The notes below the pieces were generated by a model that was not told where the DNA came from, did no database searches, and saw only the letters and a list, made by a program, of their open reading frames with translations. The translations under genes were made by a program, and so were the position numbers. Shown one piece after another: positions 34,189 through 43,123 of a stretch of DNA of 64,000 bases; within the stretch, counting starts at the first letter, position 1, and the number at the start of each line of letters is the position of its first letter. The stretch lies in assembly GCF_013009075.1 (NCBI RefSeq), contig NZ_CP053108.1:2294001-2358000 (forward strand), written 5' to 3'. Source of the stretch: Halomonas sp. TA22 (GTDB lineage: Bacteria; Pseudomonadota; Gammaproteobacteria; Pseudomonadales; Halomonadaceae).

Positions 34189-34821
34189 ATGATAACCCTG
34201 TACTTCTTTCCCTCGTCCCGCTCGTTGCGGGTGGCCTGGACGCTGGAAGAGCTGGGGCTCGATTACGAGTGCCGACACATCGACATGGTAGCTGGTGAAG
34301 GTCAGGAGGAGGTGCACCTAGCAAGGCATCCTGACGGCAAGGTGCTGGTGCTGGAGGAGGGCGATCGGACGCTGTTCGAGTCGTCGGCGATCTGCCGCTA
34401 CCTGGCCGAGCGCCATGGTGAACCGGGTGCTCTCCTGCCGGAGTCACTCGAAGCACGCGCCGCAGTCGATCAGTGGATGAGCTTCGTGATTGGCGAACTG
34501 GAGCAGCCGCTCTGGACCCAGGGCAAGCATAAGTTTGCCCTTCCTCAGGAGCGGCGCGTACCGGCGATACTGCCCACTGCGGCCTGGGAGTTCCAGCGCG
34601 CTCTGGCAGCCCTCGAACGGCGCTTCGACGGCGCGGGGTGGCTGGTGGGAGAAACGTTCACCCTGGCGGACCTGTTCGTTGCCCACACCCTGAGTTGGGG
34701 AGCCAGGTTCAAGAACCGCCTGCCGCCGGCGCTGGATGCCTACCGCGAGCGCTGCCTCTCCCGCCCCGCCCTGGCCAGAGCCATGGCACGCGAGAAGCAG
34801 GCCGCCCCGCAAGCCGAGTAG
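34189..34821 (+). CDS. Glutathione S-transferase family protein
   Basis: 210-residue cytoplasmic GST. N-terminal thioredoxin-like domain: ITLYFFPSSRSLRVAWTLEELGLDYE, with Ser residues near position 9 as possible glutathione-activating residues, then GKVLVLEEGDRTLFESSAICRYLAERHG, the glutathione-binding ESSAI motif. C-terminal helical domain: LEARAAVDQWMSFVIGELEQPLW, GAGWLVGETFTLADLFVAHTLSWG with the N-capping FTLADL motif. Upstream in-frame ATG 34165 is less likely than ATG 34189, which follows AGGAG. Stands alone between convergent or divergent neighbours; substrate unknown. Confidence 0.9.
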   Translation: MITLYFFPSSRSLRVAWTLEELGLDYECRHIDMVAGEGQEEVHLARHPDGKVLVLEEGDRTLFESSAICRYLAERHGEPGALLPESLEARAAVDQWMSFVIGELEQPLWTQGKHKFALPQERRVPAILPTAAWEFQRALAALERRFDGAGWLVGETFTLADLFVAHTLSWGARFKNRLPPALDAYRERCLSRPALARAMAREKQAAPQAE

Positions 34822-34841
34822 TCTGGGTTCGCAGGACTCGT

Positions 34842-35501
34842 CTACGCCTCGAAGGGCAGTACTGCGGTGTAGACCGCGAAGTAGTGGCAAACGCTGCCGG
34901 CGAGCACGAACAGGTGCCAGATGACATGGTTGTAGGGGATCGCGCGAATGGCGAAGAACACCACGCCCAGCGTGTAGGTGATGCCGCCAGCGGCGAGCAG
35001 CACGATCCCGGTACTCGACAGGCTCGCGGACATCTCGCCGCTGGCCAGTACGATCATCCAGCCCATGACCAGATAGATGACTACACGGAAAACCGTAAAG
35101 CGCTGTGGCCAGAGCAGCTTGCAGGCGATGCCGGCAAGCGCCAGGCCCCACACCGCGGTGAACAGCGTCCAGCCGGTGGGGCCGCGCATGTTGACCAGCA
35201 AGAAGGGGGTGTAGGTGCCGGCGATCAGCAGGTAGATGGCGCAGTGGTCAAGCATCTGGAACAGCTGCTTGAGGCGCGGATGGCGGACACCGTGGTAAAG
35301 CGTCGAGGCGGTATAGAGCAGCACCAGGCTCACGCCGTAGAGGCTGATCCCCACGAGCTTCCAGGGATCGATATTGGCGGCCAGGCTGGCCAGCACCAGC
35401 AGCACTACCACGCCGGCCAGGCTGAGCGCGGCCCCCACGCCGTGGCTGATGCTGTGTAGCAACTCCTCGAGACGGCTGAACTCTTGGGAAAGCTGGTTCA
35501 T
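34842..35501 (-). CDS. Hemolysin III / PAQR family membrane protein
   Basis: 219 residues, the length of E. coli YqfA, with seven predicted helices. Family motifs: ELLHSISHGVGAALSLAGVVVLL (E-x-x-x-S-x-x-H), STLYHGVRHPRLKQLFQMLDHCAIYLLIAGTYTPFLL (S-x-x-x-H and D-x-x-x-I), and PYNHVIWHLFVLAGSVCHYFAVY (H-x-x-x-H), which together form the metal site of PAQR/CREST proteins. Despite the name, haemolysis is unproven for most members. ATG 35507 overlaps the ribA stop (ATGA), but ATG 35501 has AAGGA at better spacing. Cotranscribed with ribA. Confidence 0.9.
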   Translation of the reverse strand: MNQLSQEFSRLEELLHSISHGVGAALSLAGVVVLLVLASLAANIDPWKLVGISLYGVSLVLLYTASTLYHGVRHPRLKQLFQMLDHCAIYLLIAGTYTPFLLVNMRGPTGWTLFTAVWGLALAGIACKLLWPQRFTVFRVVIYLVMGWMIVLASGEMSASLSSTGIVLLAAGGITYTLGVVFFAIRAIPYNHVIWHLFVLAGSVCHYFAVYTAVLPFEA

Positions 35502-35503
35502 GG

Positions 35504-36139
35504 TCATTCCTTGCGTTCGATATCCACATCGGACGCCTGGGTGAAATCTCCGAGCGCCATCATATGGCCGAGCTTGCCGGCCTTGGTGGCCAGATAGTGC
35601 TCGTTGTGCGGGTTGAGGCCGGTGGTGATCGGCAGCCGCTCGGCGATCGTCACTCCGTCGCGGGTCAGGGCATCCACCTTGCGTGGATTGTTGGTCATCA
35701 GTTTGAGCGATGCCACGCCCAGATGTTCCAGCATCGGCACGCAAAGATCGTAACGCCTGAGGTCGGCACCAAACCCCAGGCGCTCGTTGGCCTCGACGGT
35801 ATCCAGCCCCTGGTCCTGCAGGTGGTAGGCGCGGATCTTGTTGAGCAGGCCGATGCCGCGTCCTTCCTGACGCAGATACAGCAGCACGCCGCGCCCCTCG
35901 TCGGCGATGCGCTTGAGCGCCTCCTGCAGCTGGTAGCCACAGTCGCAGCGCATCGAGAACAGCGCATCGCCGGTCAGGCACTCCGAATGCACACGTCCCA
36001 GCACTGCCTCGCCGTCGTCGATCTCGCCAAGTGTCAGGGCGATATGATCCTTGCCGGTGGCGTCATCCTCGAAGCCATGCATGATGAAAGTCGCCCATGG
36101 CGTGGGCAGTTGGGAGGCGGCGATGAATCGGATCGTCAC
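35504..36139 (-). CDS. ribA: GTP cyclohydrolase II
   Basis: First step of riboflavin synthesis; opens GTP to 2,5-diamino-6-ribosylamino-pyrimidinone phosphate. The 211 residues show [57 protein letters not shown] with the three zinc Cys (C-x10-C-x-C), [38 protein letters not shown] with the catalytic Arg/Tyr region, [28 protein letters not shown] and a usual C-terminus. GTG 36139 behind GAGG gives E. coli-like length; the frame stays open to 36334 without family similarity. It is followed by the hemolysin III-like gene. Confidence 0.94.
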   Translation of the reverse strand: MTIRFIAASQLPTPWATFIMHGFEDDATGKDHIALTLGEIDDGEAVLGRVHSECLTGDALFSMRCDCGYQLQEALKRIADEGRGVLLYLRQEGRGIGLLNKIRAYHLQDQGLDTVEANERLGFGADLRRYDLCVPMLEHLGVASLKLMTNNPRKVDALTRDGVTIAERLPITTGLNPHNEHYLATKAGKLGHMMALGDFTQASDVDIERKE

Positions 36140-36360
36140 GGAAAACCTCGATGCTGAGCGACGGCGTGGCCGGCGAATTGAGGAGGCCATTCTAGCAGGT
36201 TCGCCGTCCCCGCTCACGGCGGCAGGGTAGTACGCCGCCGAAAGCGACGAATGTAGTGATGAATAATGGCTATAGGTGGGGGGAGTACTGTCACGAATCA
36301 AGCCGCCGGCGGCGTCATTGGGTACAATGCGCACAAATTCGCAAGCACCGAGTCTATCTC

Positions 36361-37428
36361 ATGTCTCTCAAGAACGATCGCTTCCTGCGCGCCCTGGCCC
36401 GTCAGCCGGTGGACCGCACTCCGGTATGGATGATGCGCCAGGCAGGTCGCTACCTGCCGGAATACCGCGCCTCACGCGCCGATGCCGGCAGCTTCATGGA
36501 CCTGTGCCGCAATCAGGAACTGGCCTGCGAGGTCACCCTGCAGCCACTAGAGCGCTATCCGCTGGACGCCGCCATTCTCTTCTCGGATATCCTGACGATC
36601 CCCGATGCCATGGGCCTTGGGCTCTATTTCGAGACCGGCGAGGGGCCGAAATTCCGCAAGCCGGTGCGCAGTGCCGAAGACGTGGCTGCGCTCAAGGCCC
36701 CGGATGCCGAGCGCGATCTCGACTACGTGATGAACGCGGTGCGCACCATTCGGCATGAGCTGAATGGTCGGGTGCCGCTGATCGGCTTCTCAGGCAGCCC
36801 CTGGACGCTTGCCACCTACATGGTAGAGGGCGCCTCGAGCAAGGACTTCCGCCATGTGAAGTCGATGCTCTACGGCAACCCCGACGCCATGCACGAGCTG
36901 CTCGACCTCCTGGCCACGGCGGTGACTGACTACCTCAACGCGCAGATTCGCGCCGGGGCCCAGGCGGTACAGATCTTCGACACCTGGGGCGGCGTGCTCT
37001 CCACCCCGGCCTATCTGGAGTTCTCGCTGCGCTACATGGAGCAGATCGTTGCCGGATTGATCCGCGAGCACGATGGGCGTCGCGTGCCCGTTATCCTGTT
37101 CACCAAGAATGGCGGCCAGTGGCTCGAGCATATCGCCGGTGCCGGCAGCGATGCGCTGGGACTCGACTGGACCACGGAACTCTCCGACGCGCGCGAGCGG
37201 GTCGGGCATCGGGTCGCGCTGCAGGGCAATCTCGACCCCAACGTGCTGTTCGCCAAGCCGGCGGCGATCCGTGCCGAAGTGGCACGAGTGCTGGATAGCT
37301 ACGGAACGGGGCCGGGCCACGTCTTCAACCTGGGCCACGGGATCAGCCAGTTCACCGATCCGGATCATGTCACCGCGTTCATGGACGCCTTGCATGAGCT
37401 GAGTCCGGCCTACCATCAGGGCGCATGA
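36361..37428 (+). CDS. hemE: Uroporphyrinogen decarboxylase
   Basis: Removes four carboxyls from uroporphyrinogen III to give coproporphyrinogen III in haem synthesis. The 355 residues carry the two signature motifs [16 protein letters not shown] (near residue 21) and [16 protein letters not shown], plus [27 protein letters not shown] with the catalytic Asp, [18 protein letters not shown] and [16 protein letters not shown]. Length matches E. coli HemE. ATG 36361 fits family N-termini; the frame is open 35 codons further upstream but unrelated. The VanZ-like gene overlaps its stop by four bases. Confidence 0.96.
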   Translation: MSLKNDRFLRALARQPVDRTPVWMMRQAGRYLPEYRASRADAGSFMDLCRNQELACEVTLQPLERYPLDAAILFSDILTIPDAMGLGLYFETGEGPKFRKPVRSAEDVAALKAPDAERDLDYVMNAVRTIRHELNGRVPLIGFSGSPWTLATYMVEGASSKDFRHVKSMLYGNPDAMHELLDLLATAVTDYLNAQIRAGAQAVQIFDTWGGVLSTPAYLEFSLRYMEQIVAGLIREHDGRRVPVILFTKNGGQWLEHIAGAGSDALGLDWTTELSDARERVGHRVALQGNLDPNVLFAKPAAIRAEVARVLDSYGTGPGHVFNLGHGISQFTDPDHVTAFMDALHELSPAYHQGA

Positions 37429-37823
37429 CCATGGCCCAGATAAGAACAATGATGACGTACTGGCACGACCGGCGTCGCCTGTGGACGGTCATGGCAGCGA
37501 TCGCGGCCGTGGCGATCGCCGTGGGCAGCCTGACCCCGGGCAGCGACATGCCGAGCAATCTGCCGTGGGACAAGTTCAACCACTTCGTCGGCTATGCCGG
37601 CCTGGCCGGGCTGGTCGGGCTTGCCGGAGTGCGGCTTAGCCTGACGCTGGTGCTCGTGGTGCTCTACGGCATTGCCATCGAGTATGCGCAGATTCCGGTG
37701 CCCGACCGTAGTGGTGGTGACTGGCTCGATATCTTCGCCAATAGTCTAGGCGCGACGAGTGCCGTAGCAGTGCTCTACTTGTTTCGGCGCGGCTTTCTCG
37801 GCCGAGGAGATGAGACCGAGTAA
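37425..37823 (+). CDS. VanZ-like family small membrane protein
   Basis: 132 residues with four hydrophobic segments. VanZ-type motifs: [36 protein letters not shown] (the P-x-x-x-x-x-D-K-x-x-H-x-x-x-Y core), and [37 protein letters not shown] (the E-x-x-Q-x-x-x-x-R-x-x-x-x-D-x-x-x-N-x-x-G signature). The family is named after a teicoplanin-resistance gene but most members have no known function. The start overlaps the hemE stop (ATGA), implying translational coupling. A nine-base G+C hairpin (37894-37917) follows without a clear U-run. Confidence 0.85.
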   Translation: MTMAQIRTMMTYWHDRRRLWTVMAAIAAVAIAVGSLTPGSDMPSNLPWDKFNHFVGYAGLAGLVGLAGVRLSLTLVLVVLYGIAIEYAQIPVPDRSGGDWLDIFANSLGATSAVAVLYLFRRGFLGRGDETE

Positions 37824-37893
37824 CGCCGTCGCTGCCTTGGTGCACTATTAACGTCTTGTTGCACCAGAGTTTGCACCGTTTTGAGGCGCGAAT

Positions 37894-37917
37894 AGGCCCG
37901 GCCAGAGTGCCGGGCCT
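37894..37917 (+). terminator. Possible weak terminator after hemE-vanZ-like operon
   Basis: AGGCCCGGC and GCCGGGCCT pair perfectly around CAGAGT; only TTGT follows, so efficiency is uncertain. Confidence 0.4.
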
Positions 37918-38077
37918 TGTCAAGTCTGGGCAGAACCGCGCTTTTACCTGCTTTTTCTGCGTTGAATAAGAGTTATCGCCAGCGTCTCACGTTATTGGAA
38001 CACTCTTTGCTATGGTCTTGGCACATGCTTATACAGGCGCATGTCCAAATTAATGACTATTACGTGAGGGATTCTCC

Positions 38078-39106
38078 ATGTCACACAAGAATAACAAGCT
38101 CATGCTGCTGACTTCCGCCGCCGTGCTGGCTGCCGGTGCTTCCGTCAGTGCATCGGCCACCACTCTGCAAGATACGCTCAGCCGTGGAGCGGTGCAGTGT
38201 GGCGTCAGCGACGGCCTGCCCGGTTTCTCCGCGCCGGATGACCAGGGCGAGTGGCAGGGCATCGACGTTGACGTCTGCCGTGCGGTGGCCGCTGCGGTCT
38301 TCGGCGATGCCGAAGCCGTGCGCTATGTGCCATTGAACGCGGTCGAGCGCTTCACTGCCCTGCAGTCTGGCGAAGTCGACTTGCTGTCACGCAACACCAC
38401 CTGGACCACCACCCGCGACACCACGCTGGGTCTGAACTTCACCGGCGTTAACTTTTACGACGGTCAAGGCTTCATGGTCTCCACCGACCTGGGCATCTCC
38501 AGCGCGCGCGAGCTCGACGGCGCGGCGATCTGCATCCAGTCCGGCACCACCACCGAGCTGAACTTGGCCGACTACTTCCGTGCCAACGACATGGAGTTCG
38601 ACCCGATCGTCTTCGATACCTCCGAGCAGACCGTAGGCGGTTTCCAGGCGGGCCGTTGCGACGTGCTGACCTCCGACACTTCCCAGCTGGCTGCCCTGCG
38701 CATTCAGCTCGACAATCCCGATGGCGCCGTGGTGCTGCCGGAGGTCATCTCCAAGGAGCCGCTGGGTCCAGTGGTTCGTCAGGGCGACGATCAGTGGCTG
38801 AACATCGTCAAGTGGTCGCTGTTCGCCATGCTCAATGCCGAAGAGTACGGCATCACCAGTGAAAACGCCGACGAGATGCGCGATTCAGAGAACCCCGATA
38901 TCGCTCGCCTGCTGGGCCAGGATGGCAACTACGGCGAAGGCATGGGTCTGGACGCCGATTGGGTCTATAACATCGTCAGCCAGGTCGGCAATTACGCCGA
39001 AAGCTACGACCGCAACGTGGGTATGGATTCTCCGCTGCAAATCGAGCGCGGGATCAATGCTCTGTGGACGGATGGCGGCATCCAGTACGCCCCGCCGGTA
39101 CGCTAA
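38078..39106 (+). CDS. aapJ: General L-amino acid ABC transporter, substrate-binding protein
   Basis: Periplasmic receptor of a polar-amino-acid importer. Signal peptide MSHKNNKLMLLTSAAVLAAGASVSASA, then TTLQDTLSRGAVQCGVSDGLPGFSAPDDQGEWQGIDVDVCRAVAAAVFGDAEAVRYVPLNAVERFTALQSGEVDLLSRNTTWTTTRDT, which is the AapJ/BztA subgroup of SBP_bac_3 proteins (342 residues, longer than His/Gln receptors). The Arg and Asp of LSRNTTWT and the later GRCDVLTSDTSQLAALR are ligand-binding positions. It heads aapJ-aapQ-aapM-aapP; two strong hairpins separate it from aapQ. Confidence 0.92.
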   Translation: MSHKNNKLMLLTSAAVLAAGASVSASATTLQDTLSRGAVQCGVSDGLPGFSAPDDQGEWQGIDVDVCRAVAAAVFGDAEAVRYVPLNAVERFTALQSGEVDLLSRNTTWTTTRDTTLGLNFTGVNFYDGQGFMVSTDLGISSARELDGAAICIQSGTTTELNLADYFRANDMEFDPIVFDTSEQTVGGFQAGRCDVLTSDTSQLAALRIQLDNPDGAVVLPEVISKEPLGPVVRQGDDQWLNIVKWSLFAMLNAEEYGITSENADEMRDSENPDIARLLGQDGNYGEGMGLDADWVYNIVSQVGNYAESYDRNVGMDSPLQIERGINALWTDGGIQYAPPVR

Positions 39107-39119
39107 GCGTCCCGCCTGA

Positions 39120-39141
39120 TGCACCGGCGCCCGCCGGTGCA
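39120..39141 (+). repeat. First of two perfect hairpins between aapJ and aapQ
   Basis: TGCACCGGC and GCCGGTGCA form a perfect nine-base stem with loop GCCC, 13 bases after the aapJ stop. No U-run. Likely protects aapJ mRNA from 3' exonucleases. Confidence 0.6.
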
Positions 39142-39154
39142 CGTACGGCCTCTT

Positions 39155-39178
39155 CCGCCAGGCCACCCGGCCTGGCGG
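39155..39178 (+). repeat. Second perfect hairpin between aapJ and aapQ
   Basis: CCGCCAGGCC and GGCCTGGCGG form a perfect ten-base stem with loop ACCC, ending seven bases before the first possible aapQ ATG at 39186. It may also limit ribosome access to aapQ if that start is used. Confidence 0.6.
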
Positions 39179-39185
39179 ATAGCCC

Positions 39186-40412
39186 ATGACTCAAGCACCA
39201 CTCCTGGCGGAGACGATGTCCATGCCTGCTCGACCCAAGGTGGCCCATACCGGCCCCAACCCCCCGCTATGGCGCGATCCCGCCAAGCGGGCTTTGCTGT
39301 TTCAATTGCTGCTGATCGCGGCAGTTGTGGCTTTTCTGCTCTATATCGTTGGCAATACGCAGGACAACCTTGCCGCGCGCGGCATCACCACCGGCTTCGG
39401 TTTTCTCGACAGAACCGCAGGCTTTGGCATCAGCCAGACCCTGATCGACTACTCGTCGCAAAGCACCTATGGCCGTACCTTCGTGGTGGGCTTGCTCAAC
39501 ACCCTACTGGTCGGTGGACTTGGCGTGCTGGCAGCGACCATTGTCGGCTTCATCGTGGGGATTGCCCGGCTGTCACCCAACTGGTTGATTGCAAGGCTTG
39601 CCAACGCCTATATCGAGATCTTCCGTAACATCCCGCTGCTGCTGCAGATCTTCTTCTGGTACTTCACGGTGCTGCGTGCCGTCCCGAGCCCACGCGATAG
39701 CTTGTCGCTGGGCGAGGTGGTGTTCCTCAACGTGCGCGGCCTCTTTCTGCCCAAGCCGCTGTTCGAGTCCGGCTTCGGGCTGATTCCGCTGGCGCTGGGC
39801 ATCGCAGTCGTGGCCAGTGTGGTGCTGATCGTCTGGAACAAGCGCCGCCAGGAAGCGACCGGCAAGCGGCTACCCGCCGGTTGGATCGCTCTGGGACTGA
39901 TCATTGGTCTGCCGCTGCTGGTACTGTTGGGAACCGGGGTGCCGGTGACCTGGGAAGTGCCGGAACTGCGCGGCTTCAACTTTCGCGGCGGTGTCACCGT
40001 GATTCCCGAGTTCCTGGCCCTGTGGTTGGCGCTGACGATCTATACGGCCTCGTTCATTGCCGAGATCGTACGCTCCGGTATCCAGGCGATCTCCCACGGT
40101 CAGACCGAGGCGGCCCAGGCGCTGAGCCTGCCGCAGGGGTTGGTGCTGCGCCTGGTGGTGGTGCCGCAGGCGATGCGCGTGATCATCCCCCCGATGACCA
40201 GCCAGTACCTCAACCTGATCAAGAACTCCTCACTGGCCACTGCGATCGGCTACCCCGACCTGGTCTCGGTCTTTGCCGGTACCACGCTCAACCAGACCGG
40301 GCAGGCGATCGAGGTCATCGCCATGACCATGGCGGTCTACCTGACCATCAGCCTGCTGGTATCGATGTTCATGAACTGGTTCAACGCCCGCGTGGCGCTG
40401 GTGGAACGCTAG
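39186..40412 (+). CDS. aapQ: General L-amino acid ABC transporter, permease AapQ
   Basis: Inner-membrane permease of 408 residues. After a cytoplasmic N-terminus (PPLWRDPAKRALLFQ) come helices and the His/Glu/Gln-type permease motifs: YGRTFVVGLLNTLLVGGLGVLAATIVGFIVGIARLS, ANAYIEIFRNIPLLLQIFFWYF, and the ATPase-contacting loop VRSGIQAISHGQTEAAQALSLPQGLVLRLVVVPQAMRVIIPPMTSQYLNLIKNSSLA. The long insert between helices marks AapQ rather than HisQ. ATG 39186 and ATG 39216 are both plausible. Confidence 0.92.
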   Translation: MTQAPLLAETMSMPARPKVAHTGPNPPLWRDPAKRALLFQLLLIAAVVAFLLYIVGNTQDNLAARGITTGFGFLDRTAGFGISQTLIDYSSQSTYGRTFVVGLLNTLLVGGLGVLAATIVGFIVGIARLSPNWLIARLANAYIEIFRNIPLLLQIFFWYFTVLRAVPSPRDSLSLGEVVFLNVRGLFLPKPLFESGFGLIPLALGIAVVASVVLIVWNKRRQEATGKRLPAGWIALGLIIGLPLLVLLGTGVPVTWEVPELRGFNFRGGVTVIPEFLALWLALTIYTASFIAEIVRSGIQAISHGQTEAAQALSLPQGLVLRLVVVPQAMRVIIPPMTSQYLNLIKNSSLATAIGYPDLVSVFAGTTLNQTGQAIEVIAMTMAVYLTISLLVSMFMNWFNARVALVER

Positions 40413-40421
40413 GAGAGCGCC

Positions 40422-41522
40422 ATGACAATTCAACACAAAATGATCGAGGCGCGACCGGCTCCGACCCATACCATTGGCCCGGTCGCCTGGCTGCGGGCCA
40501 ATCTGTTCAGCGGCCCGGTGAATACTCTCTTCTCGCTGCTGGGCCTCTACCTGCTCTATCTGATACTGGTACCCATCATTCAATGGGCATTCATCAATGC
40601 CGACTGGATTGGCACCAGCCGGGAGGATTGCTCGCGCCAGGGGGCCTGCTGGGTATTCATCAATGCACGTTTGAGCCAGTTCATCTACGGCCTCTATCCG
40701 CGTAGCGAGATCTGGCGGGTCAACCTGACCTTCGCCCTCTTCGCGGCACTGATCGCCTGGCTGGTGATTCCGCGCCTGCCTTACAAGCGATGGGTCGTGC
40801 TGGTCACGCTGCTGGTGTTCCCGGTGGTCGCCTTCTTCCTGCTCTATGGCGGCAGCTTCGGCCTGCCGGTGGTCCAGACGCATCGCTGGGGCGGGTTGAT
40901 GCTGACCCTGATACTGGCCGTGGTGGGCATGGTCGGTGCGCTGCCGATCGGCATCCTGCTGGCGCTGGGGCGGCGTTCGAAGATGCCGATCGTCAAGAGC
41001 TTCTGTGTGATCTTCATCGAATTCTGGCGCGGTGTTCCGCTAATCACAGTGCTGTTCATGGCCTCGGTGATGCTGCCGCTGTTCATGCCCACCGGCATGG
41101 GAGTCGATCGGCTGATCCGCGCGCTGGTGGGTATCACGCTGTTCCAAAGCGCCTATATGGCGGAAGTGATACGTGGCGGCCTGCAGGCCATCCCACGTGG
41201 ACAGGAGGAAGCCGCGGCAGCGTTGGGCATGGGGTATTGGAAGCGTACGGGATTGATCGTGTTGCCCCAGGCGCTGAAGATGATGATCCCCGGGATCGTC
41301 AACACCTTCATCTCGCTGTTCAAGGACACCACCCTTGTGATGATCATCGGCCTGTTCGACCTGCTGGGCATCGTCCAGGCAGCGCTCGCCGACTCCCGCT
41401 GGCTGGGGTTCTCGCTGGAGGGCTACATATTTGCAGCGTTTATCTTCTGGATCTTCTGTTTCAGCATGTCGCGCTACAGCCAGTATCTCGAACGCAAGTT
41501 GCATACCGGACATAAACGTTGA
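40422..41522 (+). CDS. aapM: General L-amino acid ABC transporter, permease AapM
   Basis: Second permease, 366 residues, nine bases after aapQ. A long N-terminal region with extra helices and a Cys-containing loop (GTSREDCSRQGACWVFINARLSQFIYG) is the AapM pattern. It is followed by the transport core GGLMLTLILAVVGMVGALPIGILLALGRRSKMPIVKSFCVIFIEFWRGVPLITVLFMASVMLPLF and the loop VIRGGLQAIPRGQEEAAAALGMGYWKRTGLIVLPQALKMMIPGIVNTFISLFKDTTLV. The C-terminus (RYSQYLERKLHTGHKR) is cytoplasmic. Forms a heterodimeric channel with AapQ. Confidence 0.93.
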   Translation: MTIQHKMIEARPAPTHTIGPVAWLRANLFSGPVNTLFSLLGLYLLYLILVPIIQWAFINADWIGTSREDCSRQGACWVFINARLSQFIYGLYPRSEIWRVNLTFALFAALIAWLVIPRLPYKRWVVLVTLLVFPVVAFFLLYGGSFGLPVVQTHRWGGLMLTLILAVVGMVGALPIGILLALGRRSKMPIVKSFCVIFIEFWRGVPLITVLFMASVMLPLFMPTGMGVDRLIRALVGITLFQSAYMAEVIRGGLQAIPRGQEEAAAALGMGYWKRTGLIVLPQALKMMIPGIVNTFISLFKDTTLVMIIGLFDLLGIVQAALADSRWLGFSLEGYIFAAFIFWIFCFSMSRYSQYLERKLHTGHKR

Positions 41523-41548
41523 GCCTCGGCGTCTAAGGATAAAAAGTC

Positions 41549-42319
41549 ATGAATGAAGCAACCGCAACCCCCCAGGCCGACGCCACCCCCATGGTCGAGA
41601 TGCGTGGCGTCAACAAGTGGTATGGCGACTTCCACGTGCTGCGCGATATCGACCTGACCGTCAGACGTGGCGAGCGGATTGTCGTGTGCGGCCCTTCGGG
41701 GTCGGGCAAGTCGACGCTGATACGCTGCATCAACCATCTCGAGGAGCATCAGCAGGGCGAGATCGTGGTCGGCGGCATGGCGCTCACCCAGGACGTCAAG
41801 CGTATCGAGCAGATTCGCCGTCGCGTGGGCATGGTGTTCCAGCACTTCAATCTGTTCCCCCACCTGACCGTGCTCGAGAACTGCTGTCTGGCGCCGATGT
41901 GGGTACAGAAGAAGTCGCGTCGCGAGGCCGAGGCACGCGCCATGCAGTATCTCGAGCGTGTGCGTATCGCCGAACAGGCACGCAAGTATCCCGGGCAGCT
42001 CTCCGGTGGTCAGCAGCAGCGTGTGGCGATCGCCCGCTCGCTATGCATGCACCCCGAGGTGATGCTGTTCGACGAGCCGACCTCGGCGCTCGACCCGGAG
42101 ATGATCAAGGAGGTGCTCGATGTCATGGTCGAACTTGCCAGGGAGGGCATGACCATGATCTGCGTGACCCACGAGATGGGCTTCGCCAAGACCGTGGCCG
42201 ACCGGGTGATCTTCATGGACCAGGGGCAGATCATCGAGGAGAACGCGCCGGAGCCCTTCTTCAACAATCCGCAGTCGGAGCGTACCCAGCTCTTCCTGAG
42301 CCAGATCCTCGGCCACTGA
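41549..42319 (+). CDS. aapP: General L-amino acid ABC transporter, ATP-binding protein
   Basis: 256-residue ATPase: Walker [25 protein letters not shown]-loop [19 protein letters not shown], signature [35 protein letters not shown] with Walker B, and switch His [27 protein letters not shown]. This is the GlnQ/HisP/AapP class. The [26 protein letters not shown] end is standard. RidA follows after nine bases in the same operon. Confidence 0.95.
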   Translation: MNEATATPQADATPMVEMRGVNKWYGDFHVLRDIDLTVRRGERIVVCGPSGSGKSTLIRCINHLEEHQQGEIVVGGMALTQDVKRIEQIRRRVGMVFQHFNLFPHLTVLENCCLAPMWVQKKSRREAEARAMQYLERVRIAEQARKYPGQLSGGQQQRVAIARSLCMHPEVMLFDEPTSALDPEMIKEVLDVMVELAREGMTMICVTHEMGFAKTVADRVIFMDQGQIIEENAPEPFFNNPQSERTQLFLSQILGH

Positions 42320-42328
42320 GGTAGCGAC

Positions 42329-42727
42329 ATGATAGACAAGCAGTTCATTGCCCGGGCTCCGCAGCCCATCGCGCCCTTCTCGCATGCCTGCCGGGTGGGG
42401 GATCTGGTCTTCATCACCGGGCAGATGCCCACGGTGCCCGAAACCAACGAGATGCTGCTGGGCACCTTCAGCGAGCAGACCCACCGGGTGATGCAGAATC
42501 TGGCGATCATTCTCGAGGAGGTGGGCAGTGCCTTCGAGTATGTGGTTCAGTCGCGGGTCTTCATCACCAACATGGGTCATTTCGATGAGGTCAACGCCGT
42601 CTATGCCAGTTACTTCGCGCAGCCGCTACCGACCCGGACCTGCATCGGCGTGACAGGGCTCGCCGGCGGGGCGGATGTGGAAGTGGACATGATCGCCTGG
42701 ATTCCACCGACAATGCCTACGGCCTGA
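42329..42727 (+). CDS. RidA family protein linked to the amino-acid transporter
   Basis: 132 residues, RidA/YjgF/YER057c/UK114 fold. IDKQFIARAPQPIAPFSHACRVGDLVFITGQMPTVPETNE, SEQTHRVMQNLAIILEEVGSAFEYVVQSRVFITNMGHFDEVNAVYASYF, and LPTRTCIGVTGLAGGADVEVDMIAWIP give the full trimeric-barrel pattern; the Arg of PTRT matches the catalytic Arg of active deaminases. It is the second RidA paralogue in the window and is only distantly like the one at 10221. Cotranscribed with aapJQMP, it may remove enamines arising from catabolism of the imported amino acids (inference). Confidence 0.88.
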   Translation: MIDKQFIARAPQPIAPFSHACRVGDLVFITGQMPTVPETNEMLLGTFSEQTHRVMQNLAIILEEVGSAFEYVVQSRVFITNMGHFDEVNAVYASYFAQPLPTRTCIGVTGLAGGADVEVDMIAWIPPTMPTA

Positions 42728-42825
42728 CCCGTATTGCCGATGGCCCCCTTGCAGAGCGCCTGGCTGTCACGGCCAAGGCGCTTTGCGTCTCTTTACGCTC
42801 TCGTTCGTAACGGACAAGTACCGTC

Positions 42826-42848
42826 TGCGTGACCTCACGCAAATTTTT
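42826..42848 (+). terminator. Rho-independent terminator after the aap-ridA operon
   Basis: TGCGTG and CACGCA pair around ACCT and are followed by AATTTTT, about 100 bases after the ridA stop. Confidence 0.55.
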
Positions 42849-43005
42849 GCATGGCGGAGCGTTCAACTTTGGTCCAAGTCGAGTCGGCTCGATAATGTTC
42901 GCTTTTCATTGGCAACTGGCGGCAATGCCGCGCCGTGTCTGGCTCCCCTGTAATCACGCTCATGCAGCACCTCGCGTGAGGCTCAATGGGGTTCAGGGAA
43001 AGCAA

Positions 43006-43033
43006 TTGACATATTTGTGACACACCCTAGATT
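43006..43033 (+). promoter_or_regulatory. Candidate phnD promoter with a Pho-box-like direct repeat
   Basis: TTGACA (43006-43011) and TAGATT (43028-43033), spaced 16 bases, make a reasonable sigma-70 promoter. The same bases hold a direct repeat of TTGACAT and GTGACAC with 11-base period, like the two seven-base halves of a PhoB box (CTGTCAT), each half matching five of seven. Either reading alone may be right. Confidence 0.4.
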
Positions 43034-43123
43034 GGGGGTATTTTCGAAAACAATCATTTATTTCTCCTGATGTTGAGTTTCGAAAACCCGAGTTTGTATA
43101 AGAACAACCCCAAGGGGCATGCC

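Larger units (their letters stand above)
42728..43123. other. 396-base intergenic region before phnD
   Basis: No credible gene. It contains a GC-rich imperfect stem (AGCGCC / GGCGCT, 42755-42782), a terminator-like hairpin at 42826-42848, and a promoter region at 43006-43033. The short open frames here show no similarity and no ribosome binding sites. Confidence 0.5.

Noticed and set aside
38000-38077. Sigma-54-like TGGCAC before aapJ
   Set aside because: The -12 GC is not at the required spacing from the GG, so it was not called a promoter.
42829-43020. Short open frames in the gap before phnD
   Set aside because: Both strands have 60-odd codon frames, with no binding site or recognisable residues; the region holds a terminator and promoter instead.
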